Shown: positions 26,494 through 36,122, counted from the first letter of the stretch. The stretch: DNA of 64,000 nt from Desulfobulbaceae bacterium BRH_c16a (GCA_000961725.1 LADS01000053.1:1-64000); one strand, 5' to 3'. Notes: generated from the sequence alone by a model not told the origin. Made by a program: numbers and translations.

Positions 26494-27027
26494 ATGGAAC
26501 TTAAGATCGAAGCCCGAAATGTTGAACTACGTAAAAGTTGGCAGACAAAAATCACTGAAGAACAGGAAAAGCTCATTCGCCACTATCCCAATTTCGTCCT
26601 TCATTTACGCATCAGCATTGAAGCCACCGCCCACTACAAAGAGGGAGGGTATGAGATCAAACTTGTAGCGTCGGTACCAAACGATACGGTCGTTGTCACC
26701 AGGAATGCAGAAACAGTGCGTGCCGCGCTTACCGAGTCTTTTGACGTGTTGGCTTTGCAGTTAAAGGAAATACAACGAAAAAAGAGGAAAAACATAAAGC
26801 AACCGGGTGTTGAAGAGTCGACAGACAAAGTTGGTGTGATCAGGAAGATTTCTCCACACGAGTCATATGGTTTCATCATGTCATCGGATAAGAGGGATAT
26901 TTATTTTCATGAAAATGCCCTCAAAAATTTGATCATGGAGAATCTCAGCGAAGGTGACAGTGTCGTTTTCGGTGAGACCTACGGTGACAAGGGACCTCAA
27001 GCTTCATGGGTGAAAGCGGCCAGCTGA
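26494..27027 (+). CDS. Ribosome hibernation factor (HPF/RaiA type) fused to a cold-shock domain
   Basis: A 177-residue fusion. Residues 1-95 form an S30AE/HPF-type domain (MELKIEARNVELRKSW ... VVVTRNAETVRAALTESFDVL). A basic linker (KRKNIKQPG) leads to a C-terminal cold-shock-like OB domain (GVIRKISPHESYGFI, DIYFHENAL, VVFGETYGDKGPQA), where the usual RNP1 KGFGFI is changed to SYGFI. HPF proteins inactivate idle ribosomes; the OB domain probably adds RNA contact. It is monocistronic, with a GGAGGG ribosome site and a strong terminator. The upstream gap 26216-26493 holds a GCATCTTGCGATGC dyad but no gene. Confidence 0.83.
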   Translation: MELKIEARNVELRKSWQTKITEEQEKLIRHYPNFVLHLRISIEATAHYKEGGYEIKLVASVPNDTVVVTRNAETVRAALTESFDVLALQLKEIQRKKRKNIKQPGVEESTDKVGVIRKISPHESYGFIMSSDKRDIYFHENALKNLIMENLSEGDSVVFGETYGDKGPQASWVKAAS

Positions 27028-27052
27028 TAAGCCATATAAATAGCAGGATGAG

Positions 27053-27093
27053 AAAGAGCCCCGGACAGATCTTCTGTTCGGGGCTCTTTTTTT
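27053..27093 (+). terminator. Strong Rho-independent terminator after the HPF-CSD gene
   Basis: The stem AGAGCCCCGGACAG pairs with CTGTTCGGGGCTCT around a 5-nt loop and is followed by a run of T residues. It is one of the clearest terminators in the window. Confidence 0.92.
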
Positions 27094-27201
27094 GGGAAAG
27101 TCACTATACTTTCGTGAGCGTTGACGTTATAAGTGAGCTTCTGCTCTGGGGAGATACCAAAATGTTCATGATCCTACGTTTCGAATGGAGTTATATAAAC
27201 T

Positions 27202-29865
27202 GTGAAAGAAATCTACATCATTGACGGAAGTTCCTATATTTATCGTGCCTATCATGCCATAGTGCCCCTTTCGAACAGCAAAGGATTTCCGACCCACGCG
27301 GTTCTTGGCTTTATCAACATGGTCAAGCGCCTTATACGAGAAAAAACACCTGAATATATTGCAATTGCCTTTGATAACCGCGGGCCGGTTTTCCGGCACG
27401 AAATTTATGAGGCATATAAGGCGAACCGGTCGGTAATGCCTGACGATCTACAACTTCAGATTCCATATATCAGAAAGTTTGTCGAAGCCTCCAACATTCT
27501 CATGCTGGAGGAACATGGCATGGAGGCGGATGATATCATTGCCTCTGTGGTGCGGACATTTACAGCCCTGGGCCATAGAATTGTTCTGGTCTCGGGAGAC
27601 AAGGACCTTTTGCAGCTGGTCGGGGACAACGTGGTGATGTGGGATCCCATGCAGGATAAGGTGATGGACAGGGAGGCGGTATATCGCAAATATTGCGTGT
27701 ATCCGGAGCAGCTCCTTGAGCTCTTTGCCCTGGTAGGGGATAGTTCCGATAATGTGCCGGGGGTTACCGGGATTGGTCCAAAGACAGCGGAAAAGCTGAT
27801 CAACAGCTACGGCAGTCTGGATGGCCTGTATGAACGTATCGACAACTTGAAACAGTCGAAAATGAAGGAAAAGCTTATAGAACAGAAGGAACAGGCCTAT
27901 CTCTCCAGGGAATTGATCAGTTTGAAGTCCGATGTATGCATTCCGGGCGAACTGTCTGCGTATGCCCTTCAGGCGGCCGATGACCAGCAGTTGTGCGCAA
28001 TCTTCACCGAACTGGAATTTTCCAGTCTGCTGAAAGGAATCGATACAACGTTGCCCGTACCGGCAGAGGGTTTTACCCTTGTCCAGACTCACGAACAGCT
28101 CAAGGAAATGATTGAGATCCTGTCCCGGGGGCCAATCTTGTCAATCGATACCGAAACGACTTCACTGAATGCGAGAACTGCACGGATGGTAGGGATCTCT
28201 CTCTGTGCGGATCTTACACGGGCCTTTTACATTCCCGTCGGCCACTGCAACGCAGATGGGAGTCTTGCTTCCGGTCAGCTTCAACAACAAGAGGTTCTGA
28301 CAGCTGTTCGTCCGCTGCTTTTATCCGAGGATTCTTTGAAGATCGGCCACAATCTCAAATACGATATTACCGTGCTCAAGCAGCAGTGGGGGATCGAACT
28401 CGGCGGACAAATGGCTGACACTTTGATAGCCGCATACCTCACCGAAAACGGCCGGTCATTAAAACTCGATGATCTTTGTCATCAGCGCGGCCTGAAAATG
28501 ACGACCTATGCCGAGGTTACAGGGGGAGATAAGAGGAAAGACAGTTTCGCCTATGTGGATGTTGAAAGAGCGGGAATCTACAGTTGCGAAGACGTGTATG
28601 GAACACTCATGCTCTGGCGGGAGTTTGCACCTCTGCTCGAAGCAAAGGGGGTAATGGATCTGTTTTGGCGGGTTGAGATGCCAATTGTCACAATCCTTGC
28701 CGAGATGGAGATCGCAGGAATCACAGTGGACAGCAATGTTCTTTCCGGATTGTCGCGGGAGTTCGCCGAAAAACTCTGCATGTTGGAAGGGCAGATTTAT
28801 GAGTTGGCGGGGCACGAATTCAACATCAATTCGCCCCGCCAGCTCGGACAGGTCCTTTTTGAGGAACAGGGGCTGGCGACCGGAAGAAAGAGCAAATCGG
28901 GTTTTTCAACCGATGTGGGAGTGTTGGAAAAACTGGCAAAGAAAAATGTCCTGCCGGAGCTGGTGTTGCGATATCGCACTGTAGCCAAACTGTTATCGAC
29001 ATATGTCGATAAGCTTGGCCAGTTACAGGACCCGGTAACGAAAAGGATACATACATCCTTCAATCAGGCAGTCACTGCTACCGGCCGATTATCGAGCAGC
29101 GACCCGAACCTGCAGAACATCCCGATCCGGACCGAAGAGGGGAGCCGAATCCGCGGAGCCTTTGTGCCCGGTGAGGGATTGGTCTTCCTGTCGGCGGACT
29201 ATTCGCAGATCGATTTACGCGTCCTCGCTCATTATTCAGGTGACGTGGCGTTGGCCGGCGCCTTTAAGGCAGGTGACGATGTCCACACCAGAACTGCCGC
29301 CGAAATATTCGGTATCTCGCCTTTGTTTGTTACTTCGGAGATGCGCCGGGTAGCCAAATCAATCAACTTCGGAATTGTTTATGGCATGAGCAGCTTTGGT
29401 CTTGCTAACCAGCTGGATATCGGCAGGAAAGAGGCGCAGAGATTCATTGATCGATATTTTATGCTGTATACCGGGGTACAGCGTTTCATGGAGGAGATAG
29501 TGGCGAAGGCACGTACGCAAGGCTATGTTACCACTCTCTTGAAGCGGCGGCGCAGTGTTCCTGAAATTCATTCGAAAAATAAGGTGCAGCGGGAGTTTGC
29601 CGAACGAACCGCAATTAACACCCCGATCCAGGGGACAGCTGCCGACATCATCAAGCTGGCGATGATAGAATGTCGTCGTGCCTTGAAAGCCAAGAACCTG
29701 TCAGGAAAAATGCTTCTGCAGATCCATGATGAACTTGTCTTCGAAATGCCGGAAAACGAACTTGATATTGCCATACCTGCGATCAAGTCGGCAATGGAAA
29801 ATGCGCTGAGGCTCGATGTTCCCTTGACAGTGAATATCGAAATAGGCAAGAGTCTTGCCAAATAG
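27202..29865 (+). CDS. polA: DNA polymerase I
   Basis: Fills gaps and removes RNA primers in replication and repair. All three activities look intact in the 887-residue protein. The 5'-3' exonuclease (1-290) has DGSSYIYRAYHA and ALVGDSSDNVPGVTGIGPKT. The 3'-5' proofreading domain has ILSIDTETTSLNA near residue 315, with the DxE metal ligands that are lost in Taq. Polymerase motifs A (LSADYSQIDLRVLAHYSGD), B (RRVAKSINFGIVYGMSSFGL) and C (LQIHDELVFE) follow. It starts at GTG 27202 with GGAG about 12 nt upstream. Confidence 0.97.
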   Translation: MKEIYIIDGSSYIYRAYHAIVPLSNSKGFPTHAVLGFINMVKRLIREKTPEYIAIAFDNRGPVFRHEIYEAYKANRSVMPDDLQLQIPYIRKFVEASNILMLEEHGMEADDIIASVVRTFTALGHRIVLVSGDKDLLQLVGDNVVMWDPMQDKVMDREAVYRKYCVYPEQLLELFALVGDSSDNVPGVTGIGPKTAEKLINSYGSLDGLYERIDNLKQSKMKEKLIEQKEQAYLSRELISLKSDVCIPGELSAYALQAADDQQLCAIFTELEFSSLLKGIDTTLPVPAEGFTLVQTHEQLKEMIEILSRGPILSIDTETTSLNARTARMVGISLCADLTRAFYIPVGHCNADGSLASGQLQQQEVLTAVRPLLLSEDSLKIGHNLKYDITVLKQQWGIELGGQMADTLIAAYLTENGRSLKLDDLCHQRGLKMTTYAEVTGGDKRKDSFAYVDVERAGIYSCEDVYGTLMLWREFAPLLEAKGVMDLFWRVEMPIVTILAEMEIAGITVDSNVLSGLSREFAEKLCMLEGQIYELAGHEFNINSPRQLGQVLFEEQGLATGRKSKSGFSTDVGVLEKLAKKNVLPELVLRYRTVAKLLSTYVDKLGQLQDPVTKRIHTSFNQAVTATGRLSSSDPNLQNIPIRTEEGSRIRGAFVPGEGLVFLSADYSQIDLRVLAHYSGDVALAGAFKAGDDVHTRTAAEIFGISPLFVTSEMRRVAKSINFGIVYGMSSFGLANQLDIGRKEAQRFIDRYFMLYTGVQRFMEEIVAKARTQGYVTTLLKRRRSVPEIHSKNKVQREFAERTAINTPIQGTAADIIKLAMIECRRALKAKNLSGKMLLQIHDELVFEMPENELDIAIPAIKSAMENALRLDVPLTVNIEIGKSLAK

Positions 29866-30016
29866 TTGCGTATCTGCATGCTTTGCATGCAGTACATTTT
29901 GACTTTTTCGCAGTGCATCTTTATTTTTAGTTTTATCCGGTTGTGAATCGCAAAAGAGCGGGGAGCAAACGAACAAAACGCGGTTGAACCGTATTTTCAT
30001 GTTCATGGGAATTAAT

Positions 30017-30715
30017 ATGTCGGAAAGCAAACAACTGCAGCAACTGGTCGATGAAGTTAAAACGTATATGAAATATGCCGTGTCCGATGATCAGATCGAG
30101 CCGGCAGCTGCAGTGATACATAAATACCGTAATAGCCCGCAAGTTCTCTATCTGCTTCGGGAGTATTACCTGGCTCTGCCTGATGCACGGGAGGAGCCTG
30201 CTCTGCAGATAGCACAACTCGTGCATCATCAGGGGGTATCTCTGTTTGTTGTCTCCACTCCCTCTATCTCCTATCTTTATGTCTCGTCTGTCCATCAAGT
30301 TGTCTGGCTTGGTGAGTATAAAGATACGGAAGAGTTGGATCCCGAGGTGCTTAGCTATTTTGGTTTTGACAATCAGGAAGAGTTCTTGAAAAGTTGTCCG
30401 CCGGTTTCCGATCTCGAGGAATACGGCAGTAACCTGAACGGTGAACCGTCCGTTTGTCCGGCATGCGGTGTCAGTGAAGGAGAATATCATCTCCTTGGCT
30501 GTGCGGTAGAGGTCTGTCCCTGGTGTGAAGGACAACTCAGCAAGTGTAACTGCCGCTTCGAGCAGCTTGAAATTGATGTGATTGAAAAAGAGGAAGAACT
30601 GGAAGATTTTCTTGTACTGCTTACCGCCAAGGGGCGAATCCCATTCAAGCCGCAGCAGGTTCCTTTTTATCCGGGGACCAGTGACGGATTGGATCGTGAC
30701 GAAAAAACGGGTTGA
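30017..30715 (+). CDS. Hypothetical protein with C-terminal Cys-rich zinc motif
   Basis: A 232-residue acidic soluble protein of unknown function. The C-terminal third holds CPACGVSEGEYHLLGCAVEV followed by CPWCEGQLSKCNC, a tight pattern of seven Cys and one His that almost certainly binds zinc and is seen in many small bacterial proteins. The first 130 residues have no motif I recognise. ATG 30017 (MSESKQL) is preferred to upstream GTG/ATG codons because GGGA lies just upstream. It probably forms its own unit, ending at the terminator at 30767-30808. Confidence 0.75.
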   Translation: MSESKQLQQLVDEVKTYMKYAVSDDQIEPAAAVIHKYRNSPQVLYLLREYYLALPDAREEPALQIAQLVHHQGVSLFVVSTPSISYLYVSSVHQVVWLGEYKDTEELDPEVLSYFGFDNQEEFLKSCPPVSDLEEYGSNLNGEPSVCPACGVSEGEYHLLGCAVEVCPWCEGQLSKCNCRFEQLEIDVIEKEEELEDFLVLLTAKGRIPFKPQQVPFYPGTSDGLDRDEKTG

Positions 30716-30766
30716 CGGGTTGAACAGGCGAGCGAAGGAAGAATGTTTCTTTGCAGCAAGCCGCAG

Positions 30767-30808
30767 AAAAAAGGAGAGCTGAGGTTTTATCCCCAGCTCT
30801 CCTTTTTT
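30767..30808. terminator. Bidirectional terminator between convergent genes
   Basis: A perfect 15-bp stem (AAAAAAGGAGAGCTG/CAGCTCTCCTTTTTT) with a 12-nt loop has A and T tracts on both flanks. It ends the zinc-motif gene on the plus strand and hflKC on the minus strand. Confidence 0.92.
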
Positions 30809-30823
30809 AACGACTAAGAGAGT

Positions 30824-30860
30824 GCCCTCACGCCCCTCAAGGAGTCTAAGGTACTAATTA
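30824..30860. repeat. Dispersed palindromic repeat, copy B (at the hflC stop)
   Basis: Reads CCCCTCAAGG then TAAGGTACTAA on the plus strand, i.e. TTAGTACCTTA on the minus strand, where the TAG is the hflC stop codon. It shares TTAGTACCTTA and CCCTCAAGG with copy A after rodA, but lacks the 17-mer shared by copies A and C. Confidence 0.5.
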
Positions 30861-31792
30861 GGATTTACCAACTTGAGATACCGGTAGAGATCGGAGTCGG
30901 AAGAAAGAACGATAGAGGTATTCTCGCCGATGATTTCCTGATAGCTTTCAAGAGTTTTCTGGAAAGCGTAAAAGTCAGGATTCTTGGTGTACGCTTCGCC
31001 ATAGATCCTGGTTGCCTCGGCATCCGCTTTACCTTTGACGGTCACGGCTTCTTTGTTGGCAGTGGATATTATTTCCTTAAGTTTTCGTTCAACCGTTCCC
31101 AGGATTTCGGCCTTCAGGCCTTCACCCGTAGAGCGTTTTTCCGCGGCGATACGTTTTCTTTCTGAGATCATCCTGTCATATACTTTGAGGCGGACGGAAT
31201 CGATGTAATTTACCCTCTTGAACATTACATCGATCAGCTCGATCCCGTATTGCGGGGTAGTCTTTTTCGCTATCTCAACTACCTGCGCCGCTATCCGGTC
31301 ACGGCCGTTCACAGGTTTCGTTCCGATATTGCTGGCTTCCGTGGTTTCCGACATGGTGGCGAGCGACCAGTCGGAACTGCGGATAATTTCGATAAGGTTG
31401 TTTTTATTTACCATGTCACGAACCGTACCGTTGATAATATCACTCAGCAAAGATTGTGCTCTTGCCTCGGTTTTCACAGCCTGCAGGAACTGCAGGGCAT
31501 TCGTGATACGCCAGCGGGCGGTGACGTCGAGATAAACATAGGTTTTATCGTTGGTCGGGATCTGGTTCGCTTCACCGTCCCAGATCTGAATCTTCTTTTC
31601 AAAAACCTCGGTATGCTGAATAAACGGCATCTTGAAGTGAATACCGGCATCTATAACCGGGTCACCGACCGGTGCACCAAATTGGGTGATAACGACTTGT
31701 TTGCCTTCTTCAAGAATGAAGAAGCCGTCGTAAACTACGACAATCGCCAAAAGGACGAGACCTACAAGAAAGAATTGTGCTAGCTGTTTCAT
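30854..31792 (-). CDS. hflC: FtsH modulator HflC
   Basis: A stomatin/prohibitin (SPFH) family protein anchored by one N-terminal membrane helix (FFLVGLVLLAIVVVY). The SPFH core (EEGKQVVITQFGAPVGDPV ... KTYVYLDVTARWRI) is followed by a coiled coil with RKRIAAEKRSTGEGLKAEI, the typical HflC sequence. With HflK it forms a large cage that modulates the FtsH protease. It lies 11 bp downstream of hflK. The length of 312 residues is normal. Confidence 0.96.
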   Translation of the reverse strand: MKQLAQFFLVGLVLLAIVVVYDGFFILEEGKQVVITQFGAPVGDPVIDAGIHFKMPFIQHTEVFEKKIQIWDGEANQIPTNDKTYVYLDVTARWRITNALQFLQAVKTEARAQSLLSDIINGTVRDMVNKNNLIEIIRSSDWSLATMSETTEASNIGTKPVNGRDRIAAQVVEIAKKTTPQYGIELIDVMFKRVNYIDSVRLKVYDRMISERKRIAAEKRSTGEGLKAEILGTVERKLKEIISTANKEAVTVKGKADAEATRIYGEAYTKNPDFYAFQKTLESYQEIIGENTSIVLSSDSDLYRYLKLVNPN

Positions 31793-31803
31793 ATGAGTTT
31801 CCT

Positions 31804-32943
31804 TTAAGGAGTAGCGCTCTTAGGCTGTATTGTCGACTGACCGCCCGGCGAAGAAATATTCAGGAGAGGAAGCGGAGACTGCTGATCCTTGTCTATGACA
31901 TAGACCGACTTCACATTTGGCAGGGTTTCCTTCATCGTTTCGAGGTACATCCGGGTACGGGTCACATCCGGGGCATTGTTGTACTCGGCCAGGATATCGT
32001 TGAAGCGCTGGGTCTCGCCCTGTGCGTTATTGATTCGCTGCGCCTGATAACCGTAAGCCTCCTCGATCATCTTCTTTGCATCGCCGGATGCTTTTGGGAT
32101 GACGCGATTATAGGTTTCCTGGGCTTCGTTGACCAGCCGCTTCATATCCTGATCTGCTTCATTGACCTCATTGAATGCCGGTTTGACCTGATCCGGCGGA
32201 TTGATGTCCTGGAACTGCACGGTACCGATGGAAACCCCTGACATTCCTTTGGGGAATAAGCCGTCGAGTTGGGTCTGCAATTCTGCTTTCACCGAGGCTG
32301 CGAGAAGATCGCGGTTACTGAGGACATAATCAAAATCCATGTTGCCGACAATCCGCCTCGTGACGCTTTCAGAAATATCCCGGATAGCCTGACGCACGTC
32401 GGAAACCTTGAACAGAAACGCATAGGGGTCGGCTACCTTGTATTGGACAATCCAGGCGACATTGATAACGTTTGTATCAGCCGTAAGCATGAGAGATTCC
32501 ATGTCGAAGCCACGAGTGTCGATTACCGCCCGCTGATCGGGTGTTCGGCTGCGGAACCCGAATTCCTCCTTCCGGATATTCTCCACATCGACCTTATACA
32601 ATCTATCGATGTACGGAATCTTGAAATGCAAGCCCGGTGGCGTTGTCCGGGAGTATTGGCCAAGTCTCAGGATTACTCCGACTTCGCTCGGTGCAATCTT
32701 AAAAAAGGATGAATAGACACCCTGCAGAACGACGATAATAAGTATTACCGCCAGCAATTTGCCGATATTGGCGAATGGTGAGGATGGTGGACCGGCAGGT
32801 GCCCTGCCGTCCCCTGGGGGAGGAGGGGTCTTTTTGTCGGAAAAGAAATCCTGCAATTTGTTAATAAGCTGTGCCACAACTTCTTCCGGGGTCTGCGGCT
32901 TGTGCTTCTTTCCCCAGGGAGGCTGTTGATCTTGGTTGGACAT
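31804..32943 (-). CDS. hflK: FtsH modulator HflK
   Basis: Partner of HflC in the membrane cage around FtsH. It has a Pro/Gly-rich cytoplasmic N-terminus (PPPPGDGRAPAGPPSSPF), one membrane helix (LLAVILIIVVLQGVYSSFF), the SPFH domain (EVGVILRLGQYSRTTPPGLH) and a C-terminal coiled coil (DAKKMIEEAYGYQAQRINNA). Start ATG 32943 (MSNQDQQ) has GGAG 7 nt upstream; the frame extends to 33033, but without a ribosome site. The protein has 379 residues. Confidence 0.95.
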   Translation of the reverse strand: MSNQDQQPPWGKKHKPQTPEEVVAQLINKLQDFFSDKKTPPPPGDGRAPAGPPSSPFANIGKLLAVILIIVVLQGVYSSFFKIAPSEVGVILRLGQYSRTTPPGLHFKIPYIDRLYKVDVENIRKEEFGFRSRTPDQRAVIDTRGFDMESLMLTADTNVINVAWIVQYKVADPYAFLFKVSDVRQAIRDISESVTRRIVGNMDFDYVLSNRDLLAASVKAELQTQLDGLFPKGMSGVSIGTVQFQDINPPDQVKPAFNEVNEADQDMKRLVNEAQETYNRVIPKASGDAKKMIEEAYGYQAQRINNAQGETQRFNDILAEYNNAPDVTRTRMYLETMKETLPNVKSVYVIDKDQQSPLPLLNISSPGGQSTIQPKSATP

Positions 32944-33061
32944 AGAAAATCTCCTGGCCATAGTTTTCCGATAATCTAATTTCCGCAACACCGTTTCATT
33001 CACAATGAAGAGGCGGGAAAGAAGATGTCTCAATGTGCTTCAGTTTTAGCCACTAAAAGTA

Positions 33062-33090
33062 ATAATAGATGGCACCGATTGCAATGTGAA
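33062..33090 (-). promoter_or_regulatory. Probable hflKC promoter
   Basis: TTCACA (33090-33085) and TATTAT (33067-33062) on the minus strand are 17 bp apart and each matches consensus at 5 of 6. It lies about 120 bp upstream of hflK and 42 bp after the rhomboid stop. Confidence 0.6.
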
Positions 33091-33131
33091 TCGTAGTGGA
33101 ATGATTGGAAATATAATTATCAAAATAGAAT

Positions 33132-34067
33132 TTATTGAAATACCGCAAACATCCAGCAACCCCATATGGCCAGAAACGCCGCGAGGCCGAGCATGCTTTG
33201 CACCTTAAACGATTCCCGAAGCAGAGAAAAAAGAGGCAAGCGCACAAGGTTGCCGGCAACGAGTCCGCATAACAGGCCGAAGAGGTGCCCGCCGAGGTCG
33301 GTTCTTTCCCCGGAGGAGCCAAGAAAAGCGAGAAGTGCCAGACCAGCCATGATCGGCATGAGAAAGTGCAGTCGGAATCGTGACGATTTCCCGACAAAGT
33401 TGATGGTGCAAAGCATTCCGATGATGCTGAAATTGGCGGTGGAATAGCCGACAAATAAATGTCCTGGCCCGTGAAGCATGACATTGAGAAAATTGGCGGT
33501 GGCAGCGGTAAGCAGCAAAGTTGTGAGGCCAATGCCGTTGCCGGTGAGTTGAAGGAAAAAGTGGAGGAGAAACACTCCGAGAATACAGTTGCTCAGGAGA
33601 TGGACCAGGTCGGCGTGCAGGGTGAGCGGAGTAACCAATCTGTAGAATTCAAAATCTTCAAGGATAGCGCGGGAATCCCCTGCGCCCTTGACAAACCAAT
33701 AGGAATCCGGCCGCCATTCGCCGGAAATTCCATACATTAGAACCAGGCCACCGATCAGAAGCGGCGCCATGGCCCTGAATGTAGGGGCAAAGGTTTTCTC
33801 AGATTTTTGCAGGATTTTGTTTTCATCCGCATATGCGGCAAGTTCATATAACGCTTTTTCCTGCATGGATGGAGCTACAAAAATCTCCATGTGTGTGCTG
33901 GAGTGCATTCGGATGCGGTGGGTGATATCCGCCGCTGAGAGCACCAGGGAATAAATGTTGAGGATCTCGGGATCGTTAATTTCGGCTATTCGAATTTCGC
34001 CCGGTTGAGCGGTGTTCTGTATGTCTTCTGGGTGGGTGGCGGGGTGATTTGGATCAATCCAGGACAT
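33132..34067 (-). CDS. Rhomboid-family intramembrane serine protease
   Basis: A 311-residue membrane protein. A soluble N-terminal domain (1-90, with IAEINDPEILNIYSLVLSAA) precedes about six membrane helices. Rhomboid landmarks: HADLVHLLSNCILG (H/N oxyanion region), VGYSTANFSIIG in place of the usual GASGAVFGLLG (catalytic Ser kept, the following Gly replaced by Thr), and DLGGHLFGLLCGLVAG with catalytic His. So the Ser/His dyad is present in an atypical setting. Substrates are unknown. Confidence 0.85.
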   Translation of the reverse strand: MSWIDPNHPATHPEDIQNTAQPGEIRIAEINDPEILNIYSLVLSAADITHRIRMHSSTHMEIFVAPSMQEKALYELAAYADENKILQKSEKTFAPTFRAMAPLLIGGLVLMYGISGEWRPDSYWFVKGAGDSRAILEDFEFYRLVTPLTLHADLVHLLSNCILGVFLLHFFLQLTGNGIGLTTLLLTAATANFLNVMLHGPGHLFVGYSTANFSIIGMLCTINFVGKSSRFRLHFLMPIMAGLALLAFLGSSGERTDLGGHLFGLLCGLVAGNLVRLPLFSLLRESFKVQSMLGLAAFLAIWGCWMFAVFQ

Positions 34068-34169
34068 GCTGAATAGCCGGAGATCTTGATGGCGGTGAGT
34101 GGAGTTTCATGACGGTGGAGGAATTGCTGCCCGGTTTGAATTGAGGGCCGGGCAGCAATCAGGACTGTG

Positions 34170-36122
34170 TTATATAAATTTGTCTGACGATACAATAGAA
34201 CCGAATCGGTCTTTCAGTTGCAACAGCTGATTTTTTTGTTTTTCGTATATCTCGAAAAGCCTGACGGGAATGTCCGCTTCTTTACTGTAAGCATTGCGCT
34301 GTAAATCGATACGGTCGACAATTTTATCTATGTAAAGACTGAATTGTTGTTCATACAGTGACTTGGGGTATTCCTTGTCGATAGTCTTGAACAGTTTAAC
34401 CAGGTCATCGTATTTGGGGAGATACCCGATCGGTGTTGAAATCCCTTCCACATCGCCGTTAGCAAAAAGCTCAAGCCATCCAAGCCAGACTTTGACATCC
34501 TTTTTCTCACCGAGCAGTTTATCGCCACTCCCCCCACGATTTCCGTGGGTGAGGAAATAATTTAAACCAGCCATGAAAGGACGAGTGGTGTCGGTGAATT
34601 TGCTCGAATTGAAAAGGATAAACTGCGCCTTCATATAATCGGCCAAGGCGCCGGGAATGAAGGGAGCGTTCGCCCACGGCTGCCTGTTCACACCGGTGGC
34701 GCCTACTTCGGTGGCAGTTGCTTTAGAGACGATTGAAGCGCCGATGACTACTCCCTCGTCAGGAGTTTTGGCAACCCAGACCGGCGGCATGGTATCGCTG
34801 TCTCTCCCTGAATACGTGATTACTTTGATCGGTGCCCCTTCCGGTGATTCCGCCAACTCTGTTGCATGATTGGCTATTGCCGAGGCAAGTAAGGTGCATC
34901 GAGAGTTTTTATGGGACATCGGGATGAGTTTTCCATTGGCATCGGTCTTTCCTTTAAACCATTCACCTTGGAAATTCACTCCTTTGTCCGGTGCTTCTTC
35001 GCCGTTGCCAACCCAGTAGGGGACTCCGTCGGCAATCAGGACATTGGACCAGATAACTTCGGTATTGTCTCCTCGCAGACATTCCATCAGATATGGATCG
35101 CCTTCTTTATTGACATCCTCTACGATGCCGAAGATCCCTTTTTCAGGATTGATAGCCCGAAGCACGCCATTTTTATCAATCCACATCTGAGCCAGATCAT
35201 CGCCGATGAAATCACTCCCTACCATGGCAGTAGTGGTTTTCCCGCAACCCGACGGTGCAGCTCCGGCAAAAAATGTCTTCCGCCCCCCTGGTCCCGTCAT
35301 GCCGGTAATAAACATGTGCTCCGAGAGCTGTTCTTCAAATTTATAATACGTTGCATAATCGACACTGAAGCGGTGGTTGCCTTTTTTCAGCAACAGAGTG
35401 TTGCCGGCGTAGGTGCAAAAGGTCGAGAACGTTGTCATCCAGCTTCGGTCCATGAAAATCCGGGCATTTGGCACATCTTCCGGAGTATTGTTTCCTTCGG
35501 CGTGAACATTGGTGAAAAAGAGTCCGGCGCGTTCGGCCTCCGCATCAAAATGTTCAAAACAATTCCGGTAAAGAAGTTCGGCCGAGTGGAGAACGTAGCC
35601 TGATGAAGACATTTCGATTGCAGGGATAGCCGCCTCTGCGCCGACAGGTCCCCGACTGTAAAATCCGACGATCATCGTCTTGCCGGCCATAATTCCCGGC
35701 ATATATTTTTTGACGTAATCTAGCGCATCGCTGCGAAGAACGGATTTTGCCAGGGAGCTCATTTTTTCTCCCGGGTTGATAATGTAATAGGTCTGATTGA
35801 CTAATCTAGCCTGATCTTGAGGGAGATCGAAATGGATGGTATGGCCTTTCTTGGCGAGCTTCTTTTCTTCACCTTTTTTCAGCGAATACTCTCTGATCCA
35901 TTGGATGTCTTCCGGCGAGCCGGTGTTGATAAAAACGCTGTCGGGCCGGCCGAGAATTATGGCATTGGCAACTTTAATCAACGCTTCTTCATTCCTGATC
36001 AGCGACAGTTTCTGGAGGTTGACGTTGTCGAGCTTGTCGGCAAAAACGTTACGTGCCTCGGCAATAGTGGCGACACCACCAACAACCGCGAGAATATCCT
36101 CTCCTTTTTTCAGTTCAAGCAT
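34170..36122 (-). CDS. pckG: Phosphoenolpyruvate carboxykinase, divergent GTP-type
   Basis: Converts oxaloacetate and a nucleoside triphosphate to PEP and CO2, linking the C4 pool to gluconeogenesis. The 650-residue length and the segments EHMFITGMTGPGGRKTFFAG, SDFIGDDLAQMW and NRQPWANAP (conserved to the family) point to the GTP-type enzyme. The P-loop is unusual: PSGCGKTTTAM instead of the PSACGKTNLAM of classical GTP enzymes, and SGYGGN is replaced by a CTYAGN-type segment. Nucleotide preference is therefore not certain. Start ATG 36122 has GGAG 6 nt upstream. It is monocistronic with its own promoter. Confidence 0.88.
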   Translation of the reverse strand: MLELKKGEDILAVVGGVATIAEARNVFADKLDNVNLQKLSLIRNEEALIKVANAIILGRPDSVFINTGSPEDIQWIREYSLKKGEEKKLAKKGHTIHFDLPQDQARLVNQTYYIINPGEKMSSLAKSVLRSDALDYVKKYMPGIMAGKTMIVGFYSRGPVGAEAAIPAIEMSSSGYVLHSAELLYRNCFEHFDAEAERAGLFFTNVHAEGNNTPEDVPNARIFMDRSWMTTFSTFCTYAGNTLLLKKGNHRFSVDYATYYKFEEQLSEHMFITGMTGPGGRKTFFAGAAPSGCGKTTTAMVGSDFIGDDLAQMWIDKNGVLRAINPEKGIFGIVEDVNKEGDPYLMECLRGDNTEVIWSNVLIADGVPYWVGNGEEAPDKGVNFQGEWFKGKTDANGKLIPMSHKNSRCTLLASAIANHATELAESPEGAPIKVITYSGRDSDTMPPVWVAKTPDEGVVIGASIVSKATATEVGATGVNRQPWANAPFIPGALADYMKAQFILFNSSKFTDTTRPFMAGLNYFLTHGNRGGSGDKLLGEKKDVKVWLGWLELFANGDVEGISTPIGYLPKYDDLVKLFKTIDKEYPKSLYEQQFSLYIDKIVDRIDLQRNAYSKEADIPVRLFEIYEKQKNQLLQLKDRFGSIVSSDKFI

